A stretch of 64,000 bases of DNA from Watersipora subatra. Lineage: Eukaryota; Bryozoa; Gymnolaemata; Cheilostomatida; Watersiporidae. The notes beneath the pieces were generated by a model. It did no database searches and had not been told where the DNA came from. It was given only the letters and a program-made list of their open reading frames with translations. Below, in pieces: positions 35,526 to 48,085 of this stretch (positions are counted from its first letter, which is position 1; the number at the start of each line of letters is the position of its first letter). The DNA lies in NCBI RefSeq assembly GCF_963576615.1, contig NC_088715.1:59431802-59495801 (forward strand), in the 5' to 3' direction. Both the position numbers and the translations under genes were made by a program.

Positions 35526-36152
35526 TATATATATATATATATATATATAGGTAGATTTACATTTTCTTATTACATTTATAAACTTTGTATAACTTTTGAA
35601 GTTTATAATACAAGTTTTTACAGTTTGTTACGTAATCGTTTTTATTGCAACTTGCATTTTTTTAACATAATTTGTGTTTAATATCTATTTGAAGTTTAAC
35701 CATTATTTATTGTCCTATCACTGTTACCTATTATTACTTAGTTAGTTTCTAACCTATTTTATTAACATTAATTTTTGATTCAACCATTTTTGGCAGACAT
35801 TGTTCTAATAATATTTCAACCACAAAATACTACCATATTCTGTCATATTTTTTATTAATCTGTTAAATACATGTATTCTCAGAAGTTACAAGTTGCCTAA
35901 TACATCCAAAAAAAGAACCTGTTCTGCACAAAATCATTCTCTCATGATATAAAGTTTGAAAGTTACAGTTTGACAAAGTTTGAAAACTTTTACAGACTTG
36001 GTTTTCTCTCCTAATTTATTTCAACTACAGAAAAACTTCTCTCACGATATGTAGTTTGAAAGTTAGAATGGTAAATGTTGTTATCTGTTAAGGACAAATC
36101 AATTTTCTGTCCATAGACCTTTTATTACCCAGGCAACGCTGGGTGGTACAGC

Positions 36153-36155
<3 letters not shown>

Positions 36156-36212
<57 letters not shown>
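36156..36212. repeat. (TA)n microsatellite
   Basis: TA dinucleotides directly beyond the head of family X copy 2. Confidence 0.95.
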
Positions 36213-36221
<9 letters not shown>

Positions 36222-36242
36222 GTTTTAATTAATCAGATTATT

Positions 36243-36389
36243 AGATTGTGATATATATCCAATACAAGCAATCTCACTTGGTCATTGTATTTGTGTGTGG
36301 TTGCGATATATATTACATATATGTGTATATACATATATGTGTATATACATATATATGTCCATATATGTCCATATATGTAAATATATATA

Positions 36390-36483
<94 letters not shown>

Positions 36484-36618
36484 CATATATGGACATATAT
36501 GGACATATATATGTATATACACATATATGTATATACACATATATGTAATATATATCGCAACCACACACATATACAATGACCAAGTGAGATTGCTTGTATT
36601 GGATATATATCACAATCT
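36243..36618. repeat. 376-bp near-perfect palindrome around an AT core
   Basis: The left arm starts AGATTGTGATATATATCC and the right arm ends with its complement. The landmarks AAGCAATCTCACTTGGTCAT, GTGTGTGGTTGCGATATATA and ATATATGTCCATATATGTCC all recur inverted. The centre is pure TA near 36430. Arms are about 188 bp with only a few mismatches. The ORFs across it are TA-repeat translation only. Confidence 0.95.
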
Positions 36619-38099
36619 GATATACACTCTATTCATGTACTATATATTTTTGATCCATATACTTAATTGGAGCCAGCTATATGTAAAATAATTATAATGA
36701 CATATTATTCTTTAAGGATAATTTTGCTGCTTACATAAATTATTTATACTATGCAAATTGAATTACTTAAGCATAAAACTACTAAATTAGGGAACTATAA
36801 TACTGTTTATAGGCATAACTTGGTACAGCAAATACCACATGTATTTTCACATTAATTTAAAATTTCACATTAATTTGACATTTAACAGTGTCAGCAAATG
36901 ATTAGGTGTGGTTATTTTTTTGAAAATTCATTTCAAGATTTCTATATCACTTTACTCCCACAACACTCAGTACAGATTGACTTCCTCTTGTTGTAGCGGA
37001 ACTGTGATAAAGATCTTTTATTGGTAAACTACTAAATCAATGGTTATATTGAAGAGTCGAGGTCTGAACAATAGAGGCACAGAACTCTGCGTGTGAATAT
37101 GGATATGCCAAAGACCTCTAATAAGCTATAGGAACCTGCACTCGATCAACATATAAAAAGATGTGAACATGAAAGCAGAGAAGATAATTATTTTAAAAGG
37201 ATAGCTCTTCAAAATTATTGTGTTCAAACAAAGTTCTTATATAATCCAAAGCAGAAAACAGCAAAGGGCAACCTACTCATTGGGCTGGTGGGTTTTGGCT
37301 TGATCGACTTCGCTCCAACAAAAGAGCTTTCAGGAGTTTCAGGATTCTCTTTTCTACATTGAGGCCTCGCAGTCTGTTAAACATAACTAATTGTGGCAAT
37401 TCAACTGCACCTAATTTCATTTGAATGTTACATCTGCATATGGACATACAAACTCTTAGAGATAAACATACTTCATAAATTTTCTAAAAACTTGAAAATA
37501 ACGGTACCGCTCCTTGTAACCCTAAATGGTTTCTAACTGTCGGAAGATAATTCAAAAATACTGTAGATGAAGGTAATTTGTTAGTCGCTGAAGCAGGCAG
37601 GAATATTGCTTTAGTAATCTACTAAAGCAGCCATGCTCCAATACACATGGAGTTACCAGATAAACAAAGACACGTGAGGCACGTGTTGAGGGAGTGTGAC
37701 AAACAAGTAGGCTTTTGTTGATTAAAACTCAGAAAGTTGCTTTTCACCGGATTACATAAAATGGGTAATTTGCTAGATTTATGAGCATTTTGGCTAGAAT
37801 AATATTGTCATTAACACTATGGAATAACAAAACTGTTTTAGAATTAAATGCGTAATAAAATGAGTAAACTCAAAGTGCAACATGTGAAACATTTCAAACA
37901 CTTTCACCAGCAAGTTGCAAAAGCAATATTACGTTATAACAAAACAGTGCAAAACAACATTATTATTTGATTGAAACCCCTCAAATTTTTTTCTTTTTAT
38001 CTTTTTTACGTGTGAGTCTACATAATTTGTACCACATAGATTGTAAGAAACATATTAACTCAAAATAATATTGCTCAAACAATAGCAACTTTTTATCTA
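36619..38099. other. AT-rich spacer
   Basis: No coding region or repeat recognised. Confidence 0.4.
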
Positions 38100-38495
38100 T
38101 ATGTATATTTCTCAATGTTTGTGTGTATGAATGTGTGTATGTGTGTAGTTCCAGCTGTTGCTAGTAAAACCTAGGAATGAAGAATCCGTATCACAAAAGA
38201 TTTGATCTCGGACCCACCACTAGTTTGCCAGTTCAACTGCTTTATCAATTAAGCCACACAAGCTTGGTAGCTTCATTAGGCGATATATGTTGCTATATGG
38301 GAGCAAATACTCTACAGCTCTCTGTCACAGTGCAAAGTCATGAGAAGTAGTAGCTCTTATTAGTAAGCTTACTCAAATTGTCCATTTACAATGTGCCAGG
38401 CTAAAAGCAAGTGGCAGTCATTTCTCATTACCTCTCATTGTTTATAAGCTGATTTTTAATACTCGGGCAATGCTGGGTAGCACAGCTATTATGTT
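38100..38495 (-). mobile_element. Family X, copy 3 (short)
   Basis: The head on the - strand is TAGCTGTGCTACCCAGCATT then GCCCGAGTATT (38460-38490); the tail near 38107 matches ATATTTCTCAATGTTTGTG of other copies. A weak tRNA-like segment lies at 38195-38260. Internally deleted. Confidence 0.6.
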
Positions 38496-38770
38496 TACAT
38501 ATTTACATATTTATTTGTTTATATAGTTATATTTTTATATGTGTATACATTTATATGTTTATAAGCTGATATGTTTATATAAATATGTTTATGCAATTAT
38601 ATGCTTATACGTTTATAAGTTTATATGGCTATAAATATATATATTTATATGTTTATATGTTTATACATTCATAAATTTATATGGTAATAAACCTATACAT
38701 TCATATTTTTCATATATTGATATGTTTATATTTCTATAAGTTTATATGTTCATATATGTTTATATATGAT
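38496..38770. repeat. TTATATG-rich degenerate repeats
   Basis: Irregular TATATGTTTATA, TATAAGTTTATA and TATACATTTATA units. Confidence 0.75.
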
Positions 38771-39631
38771 GCCTGTGTAACTCGCTAACTATATCCAGTT
38801 ACTCATTTCTTTTATCCATCATTTCTTAACAGACTGTTATTTTGTGTTACAGTAAAAAGAAAAAAAATTACTTCTACCTTCTTTGACTTACAACTCAGCA
38901 GTAACTGGGATTCAAACAATTACCCAGAAGGCCTGGTGTCTATTTTATAAACGCATCGCTTCAAATCTAATTATCTGCTTAACAATAAAACTTTATTCAA
39001 AGCCAGCATTAAATTTATAATTTACAGTGCAGACACAACAAAAAATGGCTCAAAAGCTTGTGATATGTAGGCAAAGAAACCTCAAAACATGTCTAGGCAT
39101 ATTACAAACTAATTTTTAAAAATACACTTTTTCCTTGAAAACTTTTCTTCAGACACAATCATTGTATTTTAATGGCTTTTACAAATGGTTTTCGGCAAAA
39201 AAGATTGAAGTCTTAGGAGGATTAAGCTATAAGGCTAACGCATAAATAAATTCTGACCCATCATTAAAAGTGCTTTTAGCTATGTCATGACACTTCTGAT
39301 CTTGATCAACAAAGCAGCTGGAAAATAGACAATAGGATAGCAATAAAAATGTGATTTATCAGGTAAATGCTATTATTTCTATTGTCTTCTATTGACAGCA
39401 AGAAATGGCTAAACATAGAAAAATGTAATTATCGTATATGACGATCAATGTATACAAGACATTTTCCACTGCAGCCCACTGCACTTATGTTTTTGTTGCT
39501 TTTTGGATTCACTGTGCAGTGCTTAAAGTGGAGGCAGATCAATGCAAACTCATGGTAGACGACTGATTGGAGACCTGCTATCATATGTAAGCCACAACCA
39601 TACACAGTCTTAGTCATCTCGACTTTCTGTG
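38771..39631. other. AT-rich spacer
   Basis: Nothing recognised. Confidence 0.4.
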
Positions 39632-39632
39632 T

Positions 39633-39681
<49 letters not shown>

Positions 39682-39835
39682 AGAGGGAGAGATGGAGAGA
39701 TGGAGAGAGGGAGAGAGGGAGAGGGGGAGAGGGGGAGAGGGGGAGAGGGGGAGAGGGGGAGAGGGGAAGAGGGGGAGAGGGGGAGAGGGGGAGAGGGAGA
39801 GAGAGGAGAAAGGAGAGAAAAAGGGAGAGAGAGAG
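39632..39835. repeat. Purine-rich GAGAGG/GGGAGA tract
   Basis: About 200 bp almost free of pyrimidines on the + strand: GA dinucleotides grading into GAGAGGGG units and back. ORFs here translate to RERERE or SPLPLSPS and are not genes. Confidence 0.97.
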
Positions 39836-40339
39836 TTATTTGGACAGAAAAAGACATATCTTTAAAATGCTATAACTCCATCTAACGCAAAAAAGATAAA
39901 AACTTGCGAACCTGCTTAAATTCACTAGAATCACAGAAATTATAGAAGCCACCAAATGGCACTATCCTGATCAAACAGCCCACAATGCAAATTGTATTAA
40001 ATCTATCCGCATGCATTTACAGTGAGCCATGCATTGACTACATTATTCATGCAATTGCTACATAAAAGTACTGCTGAAAATAACAGTGAACAAATACTAC
40101 AAGTTCTTGGACTCTATGGTAATGAGTAAAAGTATTTGTTTTGCTGGCAGCTAACTAATAATAACTTATTTATAGCTGTTACACGGGGTTGATTTTAGAT
40201 GACTTTTATTCATTAAATAGGTTATTTGCGATGCACGTCCCCAAAAATATGTACGCTTGGCGATTGCTCTATACTGTCATCGCTTCAACTAAGTAGAACT
40301 CACATCAAGATTTGTTTAAATCATTTATATATACATGTA
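39836..40339. other. AT-rich spacer
   Basis: Nothing recognised. Confidence 0.4.
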
Positions 40340-40780
40340 CATATGCACATCTATATATAAATCTCAGTGTTAATCTGTCGTCTGTCATGCCTGTCTCCAG
40401 TTATAGTGATTTAAATCTAGAAACAATAACGGTTTTGTAGACATGCGAGGAAAAAGCGTTAAAATGCCTGTCTGCACAGTCCTGCAGACAGGCGTGCTAT
40501 TCACTGAGCCACATGGCCAAGGATACTTAGGAATCAATGTGCACATAATTATTACACCTGCCAATCTTTAACGCCACTTGGTTAAAATACTCACCCTGCA
40601 CGCTTCAGCTTGCGCAGTTGAAGATCATGATTGCGTGAGAAATCATGATTGCATGAGAGATCATGGCGCAATCTTATTTTATAACACTTGCTTTAAAGGG
40701 ACGAATGCGATATATATTATAGTAAAGATTTAGACCAGTATAAGTTACTCAAATTTATTGGGTAAAGAAACTTGGACCAT
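40340..40780 (-). mobile_element. Family X-related 3' fragment, copy 4
   Basis: On the - strand contains GGCCATGTGGCTCAGTGAAT (A-box-like) and a tail with GACAGACGACAGATTAACAC then TGAGATTTATATATAG. Matches 47736-48085 over most of its length. Confidence 0.6.
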
Positions 40781-41115
40781 CAAAAAGTAATTGAAAAATG
40801 AATCAATCTACTTTAGTTAGGTTTATTTCACACAAGACAAATAGTTGACAAGTAGACAAAGAGGGTAGTAGATTAAGTTTTATAAGAAACACTTAAACCA
40901 TAAGGAAAAGATTAGCGGTCTTGAGGAATGAGCTTAAACTACCAAACCTATTAGCGTGTTATTCAGCTGTTGTTAATAAATCTTTAATGATACGTAGACA
41001 AAAGACATTTGTTTAACTCAGTTTACGAATCGGATTGTGGAATGGTTAAGCAACGTGTGACAAGAAATTTCTCTAGTTAGATTTCGTCTTCGGTGAAGTA
41101 AACACATGGTTTTTA

Positions 41116-44100
41116 ATGGCTCTATTTTTTGGTAGAGAAATTTTCTTTAACATTGAAAACAATACCATACTCAACGAAACAGAACGATCAGTCGAAGGAC
41201 TTCGTCAAGATTTCTACACTCGATCAGATGATTACGGAGTTGGCGCAGCCTACACGCTTATGGCTGTTTTTGGACTTCTTCTCAACCCTCTCACTATCTG
41301 TATAGTTGTTTCAGGCAGTAGAATTGGCAAAGCAGTGAAACCTTACATTATCAACTTGGCAGTGTGTGACTTTCTAGGAATACCTTTTTTTCCGTTGCTG
41401 GTGATGACAAAGAGCTTAGGCATATCTATTCCATGGACGGACATGTTCTGTAAGCTGGCCTCATTCTTCCATATCGGACTAATTCGAACTAGTTTGACGT
41501 GCAAAACTGCAATCAGCATTGAGAGACTTTTCATCATATACTTTCCGTTGAAAGCAAAATCATACACACAGAAGCACAGAGCTGGTGTTATTCTTTTGAC
41601 TTGGCTGAGCAGTCTGCTACCAGAGATACAAACATTTTTTGAAGCCCACGTTAAGAGACAAGGAAAGCTCGCATATTGTTTTGTATCATCAGTTGAAAGA
41701 ACACCAAACCAAGATTTGAATCGTATGATACAACTTCTTGTTCCGTCTTCTATTATAACTATTTCTTATACAGCCATTGCTGTCAGACTGGCTATTCGAA
41801 AGCGAAGCAGACTTCTTAAAAACTCCACATCAATAGTGAAAAAGCAGATTGGAAAGGTAAGAGACAAACAAACTGTTAAAAATTATACCTGAATGTTATG
41901 AGACTGTATAGAAAACTAAACTAAGTAAGATACCAAAATTCTTCACAAGTTTACTGTTTTTTGTTTGTTGTGACTCTCAAACAAGCATTAATTACAAGTG
42001 AGATCTTGGAAGTTAACAGACACCACCCAAAGTCTATAATTTGCTCATTCTAATCAGAGCTCTGCCGCTCTGCAGTAAAATACAATTTGTGCTTACAACT
42101 TCTATAACTAACCAAAGAGGTTGGATTTTTATTTTGGCACACTAATACAGTATTATTATTCATAACATATAATAAGCTGAAACAAATAAAAAATGATTTG
42201 ACCCCTACCCTGACAAAATAGATATATTCCGGGCAATGTAGTGCGTTGATAATGACCTGTGAACGTGCAAGCATGAGGAGACTTTTTTATATCAATATAA
42301 ATATTATATATATATTTTTTATTATGTTTTCATAATTATTACTTACTTGTACAAATTGTACAAGCTTCTAAAAACATGGACAGTATTCATTGACAATAAA
42401 TTTCACTTTATCTATTACATGGAGAACAAATTAAAATCAGCCTTTACAGTTTCACAGTAGAGATAATGCTTCATATTAAAAATAGGCTGGAAAGAGACCG
42501 TAAATTCAAAATACCTAAAATTGTTTACTTTAAACTATAATTTACATCTAGACTTAATATTTGCCTAGGAAACAGCCTTAAATTTGTGATAAGTAAAGCT
42601 ATTGCAGCAACCAGACCAATCACCTCTGAATAATAAGGCTTAGATAGACTGAGAGTATCCGTGGTCTAGTGGGCGAGAATGCCTGATCTGCAAACAAGAT
42701 GTTGGGGTTCAACTCTCAAAACATGCAAACAACATGTTAGGCTTCAACTCCATAAAAGGCCACTGGTGGTGACTGAAATGATTGCTTCTGCAATCAGTTG
42801 CTCTCTGCAACTGCTCAGTGGCAGAGACTGGTCAAGTCTGACTGGAGACATGCCTAGTTGCAAAGAGCTCAGACATGTCCAGCCAAGCTCACAGAGCCTA
42901 TGTTTGTACATCACTGCATAGCCTCTGTTTGCAGTAATCTAAGCATACATCACAGTTGATCTTTAAAGGTTGACTTGCAACAAAATTCACATTACAGTTA
43001 TTTGGTATCATAAGATTCACCATGTCTTACTCTGTTGTGTTGTAGATGCAAAATATATGGGAATGTGATTACAAGCTCTTAAAAACTAAAAAACGAACAG
43101 TTAATCGCAGCCACACGAGACCGCCGTAGTTTGGATTCGCTTTCCAAAACGGCTCAAACGGGACGTAGTTGTTACAGGATGGTTTCTGTTTACACTTTCA
43201 TGCAACCTCATTCGTCGAAATGTTTTCACAAATATTCTTCACGCTTTCAATAAAGCCATGTCTATTGTGCTTACGCGTCTGTTTTATCGTAATTGTAATG
43301 CTGTCACTTTTAGCACTGATATCTCATAACTTACCATAAAAAGTCGTTAAACTTTTTAACCTAAGCTCGAAGGAGTACATATCATTGTCTGATAATCATG
43401 ATGAGCCTGTTGGTTACCTGTGATAATCGAAAAGTGCTGCAAAAATTATTTGCGATGTATTGGGTCACGTGATCAGATTACGATTTGACGATTGAATAAT
43501 GCCGAAAGAAAACTGTAAAGTAGCGAGCATCTATATTTGATACGGGGTCTTCGGTAAGACCCGAAGTGTTTGTCATAAACTAGTGCTACGATAAGTTTTA
43601 TATTGAGCTCTTTATTGGCCTTTCAATTCACATGAGAACATCACATGACAAGACGATAACCAAACTGTAATGACTACGTCAGAGAAATAAACAGATTCCA
43701 ATCTATGGCGGCTTTTCGTTTTTGAGCTTTTAAGAGCTTGTAATCATATTTCCACATATTTTGCACCTACAACACAACAGAGTAAGACATGGTGAATCTT
43801 TTGATACCAAATAACTGTAAAGTGAATTTTGTTGCAAGTCAACCTTTAAGGAATTGCTCACACACTATAAGTTGTAAGGAAACCATGTGAGAGTTGTAGC
43901 TCTAAGTATTGTGACTTTGTGTCTTCCTCTTTCTTGTTGTTTGACTTTTAAAATTATTCTTATTTTGTAGCTGCAGGGAATGCTTATGGCTGATGCTTTT
44001 CTAACAGTTCTAACATGGCTGCCGCTATCAGTTGCGATTATGCTGATGGAACAAAAACCGCAGCTTTTCAGTGCTTTTGAACCAAGAGACTGGTTCCGTC

Positions 44101-47100
44101 TGGCTGTTACAGTACTCATCATTTCGTCTATAAACTCCTTCACCTCTCCCATCATTTACTTCCTGTTTAACAGACACTTCAGGGTGAGTTGGCGCACAAA
44201 TTGTCAGCCTGCCTATGACAAAGGCTTGCAGGTACTTATGTTGTAGAGCAGCTATGGCCAAATGGCGGATCTAGATCCGGATTCAGATCTTTGCAGTTTT
44301 TTTGTGGATCTTTCAAACTAGCCGTCGAAAAAGTTTTTTGAATTATTTTTTTGAATTTATTTTAAAAATGATTTTTGTAAACTTATATCAAAATTTTTGT
44401 GAATTTCTTGTTTTCAGCAATGAATTTTGTAGAAAGTAATTCATTCATAAACAGTAAAGTATTCATCTTCATAAACTTTAAAAGTTGCTGTATGTAGCAA
44501 AAAACTGCTTTCTGATAGTAATGGGAAGTCAGAGCCCACTCCTCATTTTTCTACTGATATCAGACATATTTACTGCAGCACATATATTCACTGATTTGTA
44601 GTCATTATGTAGACAAGCAAAATTTTGTAAAACCGTATTTGATGCCTTGTTTAAGATGTACATAACTAATTGCATGTTTATGTATGATAAAAAGAAAAAT
44701 ACACATCTTCAGCTTGTTGTGGATCTTTCATTCATCAGATTTGTCTGTAACGGATCATGGCCAAAATTATTTGGCGGTCCTGTTGTAGAGATTTGACAGC
44801 TGGAGCTGTAGTATCAATAACTCACTATTGTCTCCTATCACTATGTTTCCATGACGTGGTTAATCATCATTTCAAATCAAAGTTAATCACCAAAGTTTTT
44901 TGTCATCTGCAAGATGCAAACAGCAAAAAACCACAAATCAAGATAATTTCATTACTCGCAATTTGTTGCCAAATATTTCATGCCTGTGAGAGATGGAAAC
45001 GGCACTTGTGAGTGACGCACCAGAAAATGCCGCACAACCTATTCCTGTTTAAGCATTTTTCACACTTCTGTCATTCTTGCTTCGATTTGAGTAGTTTTAA
45101 ACGCGCCGCTATAGCCTCTGGCATAATAGTCCTCATCTTTTTTATCAACGCCCCCATGGTAATCCGCAACACGTGAATGTTTATTAAAACATTTATCTGG
45201 TGAATAGGCATTTGAATATTTTCAATAGACATGTGAGTGTCTATTGAAACATTTATAGGGTGGTAACTCAACATGCACACAACTCCAAATTCCCATCAAC
45301 CACACAATGGAAGCAATGATAGTGATTGGCACTTCCAAAAAGTACTTGTATTAAATCATTCCAAATAGTTAAGGGAGGAGTTGGGCTTCCCAGCTCACTC
45401 GCGAGTTGGTGTTGGCAACCCCCAACAATGAGGGTTGCTCTCAGATAGCACTGCTATAAGGAACTGGTATACTCTTTTGAATAGTACTTCAGTAAAAAGC
45501 CAGTAAATAGTACGCCTAGTAACTATTGCTACTATTAAATAGTCCTTCCGTAATCTACTAGCTCATGAATACTTTTTTCAAATTATTATAGCTTAAACAC
45601 ACAGCATTATATTATTCATAATAATACATTAACACTTTGAAGCCTAACCTTGTAAGCAAATTTCCTGATCCTAGACTGTATTGACAACTTGCAGCAGACT
45701 TCGAACGCATTTGGGAAAACAAAATTTTGTTTAAGTGAATCCTGTTTTGAAGCTCTGAGCTCGTAAAACTCAATGCAAAAGCAGAAACTAAATATAGAAA
45801 ATGATGCAATATCCAGCCTAACAGCTATGTTTGAGTAACTGGCCATTGACTGATTTCATTTTTAAAGTTAATAAATTGTGACAGGTAATGCGACTTAGCT
45901 TAACACTTTGAAACCTTGTCTTGTTTATAGAAGCAGGCCCACTGATTCTAGACTGTATTAGCAACTTTCCATCGACTGTTAATACTTAGAATTGGATGTG
46001 ATCACTCAGAATAACACAATTCTTTTGGAACTGAATATCAATTTAAAGCTACAAGCTTGTGGAATACCATGAGAAAAAAATCAAATAGAGTAAATAATTT
46101 ATTCATACACTGTTTTTACATTATACATATTATTATACTACAGTTGTTATTACTACTGTTTTTATTACTACTGTTTTTATTATTACTAATATCACTTTTA
46201 TTGCTTTGATAGAATTTTAAGTAGTTTAACTGTTAAACCATTAAATGGTAGAAAGTTTGTACTTACCTTAAATATTATATATTATTATAATATTTCATTA
46301 TTAAAAAGCACTATACTAGTATTTACCATACCATAAATTTACTAGTGATACTGTTCTTGCATTTCAAGACATGTTTTGTTAACTATTGTAACTATAAGTG
46401 TTTGTTTTATTATTGAATTTTAAAAGGAGAGGTTTGTGATTTTCTTTCATCCAAACATGGTAACACATAAAAGATTAGGAAATAATAATAACAATAGCTA
46501 TATTTTATTGCAGATAATGTTTGTATAAGCATTGCTATTTTCATTATTAAATTACTGCACTTTAAAATAAAAAACAAACGTCTTTTTAATATTAAATATT
46601 AATAATCGTACTCATTACAAAGAACATAGTATTAAAGCAATATGACTAAATGAAAACGAATATTTATATTTCCTTTCTTGCAACAGGACATGGCTCGCAT
46701 TAGATCTTTAATGCAACACCTGTCGAAGTGTTACAAAAAGGAATTATTTTACCTTTAGTAATATAAGCTAATTAGGACATAGACTTCAGTTCATCTGAAT
46801 GGTTACCATGGTAATGTTCTAAGTCTCTAGCTTGCTAATGAAATCTTGTAATTGGGTAACACTTTATTTTATATGTTTGTATTTGTATATCAGAAAACAA
46901 TAAGTTTCTCATGTGAGGTGCATAGTTATTTTTCAAGTAGCCTATCACGACTCAGCAAGTAAGTCAGAAGCTTTTGCTGATGGCTAACTAGCTCTGTCTA
47001 TCCAATACAACCTTCTGTTGATGTGCATGTGCAGAGCTTCTTGGCTATCACTAATTTCTCTCCTAACATGCCAAGAAAGGCAGTTTTGATAAGTTATTCG

Positions 47101-47460
47101 CCTCTGGTTTGTTTTAGGATATTTAAAAAAATGTTTATTTTTGTGAAGTGCATTGTGTATCATAGGAGTTAAAGTTTGTGTTTGATTTTACAGGCAGATA
47201 CGAAAAGCTTCTTCCAAAGGATACTAGAAAAGAAAAAAAATACAACTTCTCCGGAAATCAAAAGAATTCAATTAAAGACTTTCTCTCTAGACAGTACTCC
47301 TGTGAATAAAAACCTTTCATCTAGTATACAACCATCTGAGCACATTACGAGGAGCATAAGTTTTGTTCTGGATGGGTTTAGCACCAAGAAATGTAGAAAT
47401 GTTACAACTAGCAGTAAACAATTGGTAACAACAGAAGAAGCCAACAGAGATCCAGCTTAG
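41116..47460 (+). CDS. Rhodopsin-class GPCR, paralog 2 (three exons)
   Basis: Predicted 406-aa seven-helix receptor, paralog of the gene at 11759. Exons are 41116-41856, 43971-44183 and 47194-47460, all phase 0, at the same codon positions as paralog 1 (borders GTAAGA/TTTTGTAG and GTGAGT/TTTTACAG). The ectodomain shares NxTERSxxGLR with paralog 1. D85 is in helix 2, C112/C188 form the likely disulphide, the helix 3 end is ERL (136-138), helix 6 has TWLP and helix 7 SPIIY instead of NPxxY. The 88-aa tail starts ADTKSFFQRILEKKK and is Ser/Thr-rich, longer than in paralog 1. Intron 1 hosts a SINE and a Kolobok-like MITE; intron 2 hosts a hAT MITE and two repeat Z copies. The start at 41116 is used because the upstream ATG at 41106 is in a closed frame. 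Ligand unknown. Confidence 0.9.
42655..42950 (+). mobile_element. tRNA-derived SINE in intron 1 of GPCR paralog 2
   Basis: Head TATCCGTGGTCTAGTGGGCG (A box TGGTCTAGTGG) and B box GGGGTTCAACTC about 40 bp on, as in Glu/Asp-type tRNA heads. The body shows no relation to other SINEs in the window. Confidence 0.65.
42967..43845. mobile_element. Kolobok-like MITE (deletion derivative)
   Basis: Ends AGGTTGACTTGCAACAAAAT, as in the 4.2-kb element at 26598. TTAA flanks both sides (42963-42966, 43846-43849). Both subterminal regions of the long element are kept; everything coding is deleted, with the junction near 43490-43510. 879 bp. Confidence 0.92.
44249..44782 (+). mobile_element. Non-autonomous hAT element with perfect 8-bp duplication
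   Basis: Starts CAGCTATGGCCAAATGGCGG and ends AATTATTTGGCGGTCCTG. Flanked by TTGTAGAG on both sides (44241-44248 and 44783-44790). It retains LFSAMNFVE, a relic of hAT transposase C-terminus also seen in the copy at 3850-4480. It lies 66 bp after exon 2 of GPCR paralog 2. Confidence 0.92.
45625..45850 (+). repeat. Dispersed repeat Z, copy 1
   Basis: Contains CCTGATCCTAGACTGTATTG then ACAACTT, shared with 45890-46110 and 52141-52270. No ORF; class unknown. Confidence 0.7.
45890..46110 (+). repeat. Dispersed repeat Z, copy 2
   Basis: Same orientation as copy 1, with AAGCAGGCCCACTGATTCTA and GACTGTATTAGCAACTTTCC. Confidence 0.7.
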
Positions 47461-47735
47461 AGCACTATTTAATGCTTGATTATTCCTGAGATTGAAATGC
47501 AAAAGTCTAGTCCTTCAATAGCTTGATTATATGATGATGTATGCATTTTTTAGCATACAATATGTGCGATTTATATTGACTGATATTTTTTCCAATATTG
47601 ATCTTTTGCACGTATGGAAAGTGAAAGGTTACCATTTGATAAACTAATGATTATTTGCTCTATTGCTGCCAACTTGACCTTTTTAATGAGTTTACAGCAA
47701 AGAGTATTATGGTCAATTGCGTTGAGTATAAGACA
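47461..47735. other. Downstream region of GPCR paralog 2
   Basis: Probable 3' UTR. No canonical AATAAA is seen close to the stop codon. Confidence 0.4.
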
Positions 47736-48085
47736 CAATCTATATGTATAAATTCCAGTGTTTATCACTTGTGTGTCCGCTTATAGTGATAAAGTTTAAA
47801 GTAGTAAAAGTCTACTTCGCAGTAAATTTGAATCAGAACCTGTAGATCTGCAAGCAGACATTCAATTCACTATGCTACATTGTCCTTGCCATACTATAGA
47901 ATAATTGTGCATATACTTATGCACCACTTGCTAATATACTAGGATACTGACACACAACTACATGGCACGCCATAACATCAAGCCGATTTCACGGCTTTGA
48001 TTATGGTAAATATTTAGACTAGCTCAAGTTACTAGCTTAAGTTACTCAAATTCATTGGTTAATTACTTTATTACCTGCGTAATAC
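47736..48085 (-). mobile_element. Family X-related 3' fragment, copy 5
   Basis: Matches 40340-40780 (shared AATTGTGCATATA/ATTATAC blocks, GACTAGCTCAAGTTACT-like end and the tRNA-like middle). - strand orientation. Confidence 0.55.

Larger units (their letters stand above)
31885..36150 (-). mobile_element. Family X, copy 2 (mosaic, interrupted)
   Basis: The head on the - strand is TAGCTGTACCACCCAGCGTT then GCCTGGGTAATAAAAGGTC near 36110-36150. The body (GAAAGTTACAGTTG-type blocks) is found at 35900-36060 and again at 32400-33330; the tRNA-like 3' domain at 31950-32048 and the tail TACTTTGAGAAATATATATA-like near 31885-31920. A Tc1 element (33721-35525) and a direct duplication break it. That all these parts were once one copy is inference from their order and strand. 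Confidence 0.5.

Noticed and set aside
36233-36691. ORFs of 94-147 codons on both strands
   Set aside because: They translate TA dinucleotides (YIYIYI) within the palindrome and carry no protein signal.
39429-39885. SPLPLSPS and RERERE ORFs
   Set aside because: Translation of the purine tract; low complexity only.
44810-45015. Short MITE with TTTCCAT ends
   Set aside because: The inverted similarity is too short and there is no target duplication.
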